From contig DAIRET010000053.1 in the NCBI GenBank assembly GCA_036795455.1, positions 1 through 16,838 on the forward strand: a stretch of DNA of 16,838 bases, given 5' to 3'. The notes under the pieces were generated by a model. It ran no database searches and was not told the DNA's origin. It saw nothing but the letters and a program-made list of their open reading frames with translations. Source of the stretch: DAIRET01 sp036795455 (lineage in GTDB: Bacteria > Bacteroidota > Ignavibacteria > Ignavibacteriales > Ignavibacteriaceae). Shown one piece after another: positions 15,018 through 16,838 of the stretch (positions are counted from its first letter, which is position 1; every line of letters starts with the position of its first letter). The position numbers and the translations under genes are program-made.

Positions 15018-16772
15018 ATGTTTCTTGCAAAAGTATCTATCACGAGACCCGTACTTACTACAGTAGGGATTCTCGTTTTTATAATTTTCGGCGCCATCGG
15101 TTTTTATTCTTTAAATCTAAATTTATTCCCCGATGTTGAAATACCTTATGTAACGGTGCAAACTATTTATCCCGGTGCCGGTCCAAAAGAAGTTGAAACT
15201 TTGATCAGTAAAAAAATTGAAGATGCAGTTTCAACGATTAGCCAGATTGACAGGGTTGAATCATATTCCCTTGATGGTGCTTCAATCGTAATCTTGCAGT
15301 TTACTTTAGGAAAGAAAGTAGATATCGCGAACCAGGAAGTTAAGGATAAAGTTGATGCTATTTTAACTCAACTACCGGACGATATTGAAAAACCGATAAT
15401 TCAAAAAGTCGATTTCAAAGCATTTCCTGTAATGGACATAATCCTTAGCGGTAATCTTGACCCGCGCCAGCTTTATGAAATTGCAGATAAAACTTTAAAA
15501 GACAGGTTCTCTCAAATATCAGGTGTTGCCAATATTAATATTTCTGGCGGACAGGAGAGGGAAATCCAGGTAAAATTGGACAGCCGACTCGTATTCGAGA
15601 ACATGGTTTCGTTACCGCAGCTCGTACAAATTCTCGGAGCACACAATATGGATATTCCAGGCGGATATTTCAGATTGGATAACCAGGAATACACCGTTAG
15701 GCTTAAAGGAGAATTTTCAGGAACAGATGCAATCAGCGAGCTGGAAATTCCGACAGCTTTCGGTTCTAAGAAAATACGCCAGTTTGCCGAAGTTAAAGAT
15801 GCCGGAAAAGAAATCAGGCAAAGGTCTGTTTATTTTAATAATAAAACTAAAGTAAAAGATGAAAACGTTATCAGGCTTGGTATCGTAAAAAGTCCGGAAG
15901 GGAATATTGTTAATGTAGCCAATGCGATAAGGGAATCACTGCCAGATATTATTGCAGCACTACCTGAAGGATGTAACCTTGAAATAATTAATGATGAATC
16001 CGATTTCGTAAAGAGCAGTGCCGACGATACGATGAGTAATATCTATCTCGGAATTCTTTTTACATCGTTAGTTTTGTTCTTCTTCTTGCACGATATTCGT
16101 TCAACTTTTATTATTGCTCTATCGATGCCGGCTTCGATAATCTCAACATTCCTTTTATTGAATGCAGTTAATCTTTCGTTGAATATGATGACTTTGATGG
16201 GGCTCTCGGTGTCAATCGGGGTACTCGTGGCTAATTCTATTGTCGTGCTTGAAAACGTATTCAGGCACAGGGCAATGGGTAAAACAAATAAAGAAGCTGC
16301 ATACGACGGAACAGCCGAGGTTACAGTTGCAGTATTGGCAGCAACATTAACAAACCTTGTGGTGTTCATCCCGATAGCAAGTATGTCTTCTATAGTAGGA
16401 CAGTATCTAAAAGAATTGGCATTAGCCGCTACGTTTGCCACTTTGTTTTCGTTGTTGTTCTCTTTTACATTAACCCCGATGCTTGCTTCTTTAATCCTAC
16501 CGAAGGATATAAAGAAAAAAGCAACAGGTAAACTGGGAGATATAATTGAATCCTGGTTAAATAGTATTGATGAGTATTACCGTAAAGTGTTAAAAGCAAT
16601 ATTAAAGAATAGAAAAATTAGTGGTGCCGTCCTCGGAAGCTCTTTCGTTCTTTTGATAATTGTGATGATGATTTACGGTCCAAGGTTAGGATTTGAATTT
16701 TTACCCTTTATGGACAACGGGAAAATAAAAGTTGAAATTGAACTCCCTGAAGGTTATAACCTTGGACCATAA
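15018..16772 (+). CDS. RND-family inner-membrane efflux pump, 3'-truncated by fold-back
   Basis: The N-terminal 584 codons of an AcrB-like (HAE1) transporter, whose family members are about 1,000-1,050 residues. TM1 is within SITRPVLTTVGILVFIIFGAIGF. Porter-domain segments follow (LFPDVEIPYVTVQTIYPGAGP, DRVESYSLDGASIVILQF), then TM2-TM6 (about 340-500) and the start of the second half (TM7 near 535-555, FEFLPFMDNGKIKVEIELPEGYNL). In TM4 the sequence is GVLVANSIVVLEN: Ala405 and Asn406 stand where AcrB has the proton-relay Asp407-Asp408. AAAGGA (15006-15011) serves the ATG, 10 nt after the adaptor gene. Codons are native through Leu582. The last residues Gly-Pro and the TAA come from an inverted copy of the gene's own sequence, so the real C-terminal half is missing from this assembly. 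Confidence 0.9.
   Translation: MFLAKVSITRPVLTTVGILVFIIFGAIGFYSLNLNLFPDVEIPYVTVQTIYPGAGPKEVETLISKKIEDAVSTISQIDRVESYSLDGASIVILQFTLGKKVDIANQEVKDKVDAILTQLPDDIEKPIIQKVDFKAFPVMDIILSGNLDPRQLYEIADKTLKDRFSQISGVANINISGGQEREIQVKLDSRLVFENMVSLPQLVQILGAHNMDIPGGYFRLDNQEYTVRLKGEFSGTDAISELEIPTAFGSKKIRQFAEVKDAGKEIRQRSVYFNNKTKVKDENVIRLGIVKSPEGNIVNVANAIRESLPDIIAALPEGCNLEIINDESDFVKSSADDTMSNIYLGILFTSLVLFFFLHDIRSTFIIALSMPASIISTFLLLNAVNLSLNMMTLMGLSVSIGVLVANSIVVLENVFRHRAMGKTNKEAAYDGTAEVTVAVLAATLTNLVVFIPIASMSSIVGQYLKELALAATFATLFSLLFSFTLTPMLASLILPKDIKKKATGKLGDIIESWLNSIDEYYRKVLKAILKNRKISGAVLGSSFVLLIIVMMIYGPRLGFEFLPFMDNGKIKVEIELPEGYNLGP
16607..16688 (+). repeat. Left arm of terminal inverted repeat (inside RND gene)
   Basis: This 82-base stretch encodes the TM7 region of the RND pump (from the NRKISG segment to YGPRL). 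Its reverse complement recurs at 16757-16838 with 78 of 82 bases matching. The four differing positions in this arm are 16655, 16661, 16664 and 16676, each a third codon position. It is the native copy, since it is continuous with the pump reading frame on both sides. Confidence 0.93.
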
Positions 16773-16838
16773 ATCATCATAACGATTATTAAAAGAACGA
16801 AAGAGCTTCCGAGGACGGCACCACTAATTTTTCTATTC
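16757..16838 (-). repeat. Right arm: inverted, synonymously diverged copy of RND segment
   Basis: Read on the minus strand, this 82-base stretch encodes exactly the same amino acids as 16607-16688. Four synonymous changes separate the arms (TTG/TTA, ATT/ATC, GTG/GTT, TAC/TAT). It runs to the window end, so the copy may extend further. It begins at the centre of the 14-bp palindrome AAGGTTATAACCTT (16750-16763) and creates the TAA that ends the pump reading frame. It is most probably an assembly or amplification fold-back joining two strain variants. A true inverted duplicate is possible. Confidence 0.9.

Noticed and set aside
16043..16441. 132-codon open frame antisense to the RND pump gene
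   Set aside because: Covers conserved transmembrane-coding sequence of the pump and matches no known protein; a shadow frame.
16770..16772. The TAA as a genuine nonsense mutation making the pump a pseudogene
   Set aside because: The stop lies inside the inverted copy, past the junction. It is the product of the junction, not a mutation in the native gene.
16757..16838. The terminal inverted repeat as an insertion-sequence end or transposon inverted repeat
   Set aside because: Both arms are internal coding sequence of the same pump gene, no transposase is nearby, and the differences are synonymous. This is a duplicated gene segment, not a mobile-element end.

Overview
This AT-rich, gene-dense window carries 12 recognisable protein-coding genes, two of them incomplete at the window edges. 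I see no tRNA, rRNA, CRISPR array or transposase. Several features point to the Bacteroidota/Chlorobi/Ignavibacteria (FCB) group: a DUF3109 cysteine-rich protein next to rpoN, a DPP-IV-type S9 peptidase, and -7 boxes of the TAnnTTTG type in front of several transcription units. Usable Shine-Dalgarno sequences in front of many genes fit an Ignavibacteria-like lineage better than a typical Bacteroides. This placement is inference from gene content, not a phylogeny.

Layout. (1) Left edge, minus strand: an ECF sigma factor (139-711) followed by the first 39 codons of a zinc-finger-type anti-sigma factor (1-117). (2) Plus strand: an exported DPP-IV-like serine peptidase (1014-3194), ending in a hairpin-rich convergent terminator region. 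(3) Minus strand, 9837 to 3312: DUF3109 cysteine-rich protein, rpoN (sigma-54), ICMT-like membrane methyltransferase and periplasmic PpiC/SurA-like foldase are packed with gaps of 18 nt or less, or a 4-nt overlap. After a 99-nt gap with a possible promoter come hslV and hslU. (4) A divergent plus-strand SDR oxidoreductase (9946-10734) converges on a minus-strand glycogen synthase, glgA (10771-12240). (5) Plus strand, 12491 to the right edge: a tripartite RND efflux operon of TolC-like outer-membrane factor, lipoprotein membrane-fusion protein and inner-membrane RND pump.

The genes suggest a Gram-negative cell with envelope stress signalling (ECF/anti-sigma), cytoplasmic and periplasmic protein quality control (HslVU, PpiC), sigma-54 transcription, glycogen storage and drug or metabolite efflux. 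Most of the window is well-known housekeeping content, and I do not see a convincing undescribed system.

The most striking structure is at the right edge. The last 82 bases are an inverted copy of 16607-16688 within the RND pump gene, 78/82 identical. All four differences fall at third codon positions and are synonymous. The pump reading frame is cut to 584 codons, against roughly 1,000-1,050 for the family, by a stop lying inside this copy. This looks like a fold-back chimaera between near-identical strain variants at a contig end, and a true tail-to-tail duplication is less likely. The second point of note is that the RND pump has Ala-Asn where the well-studied pumps have the paired Asp-Asp proton-relay residues in TM4.
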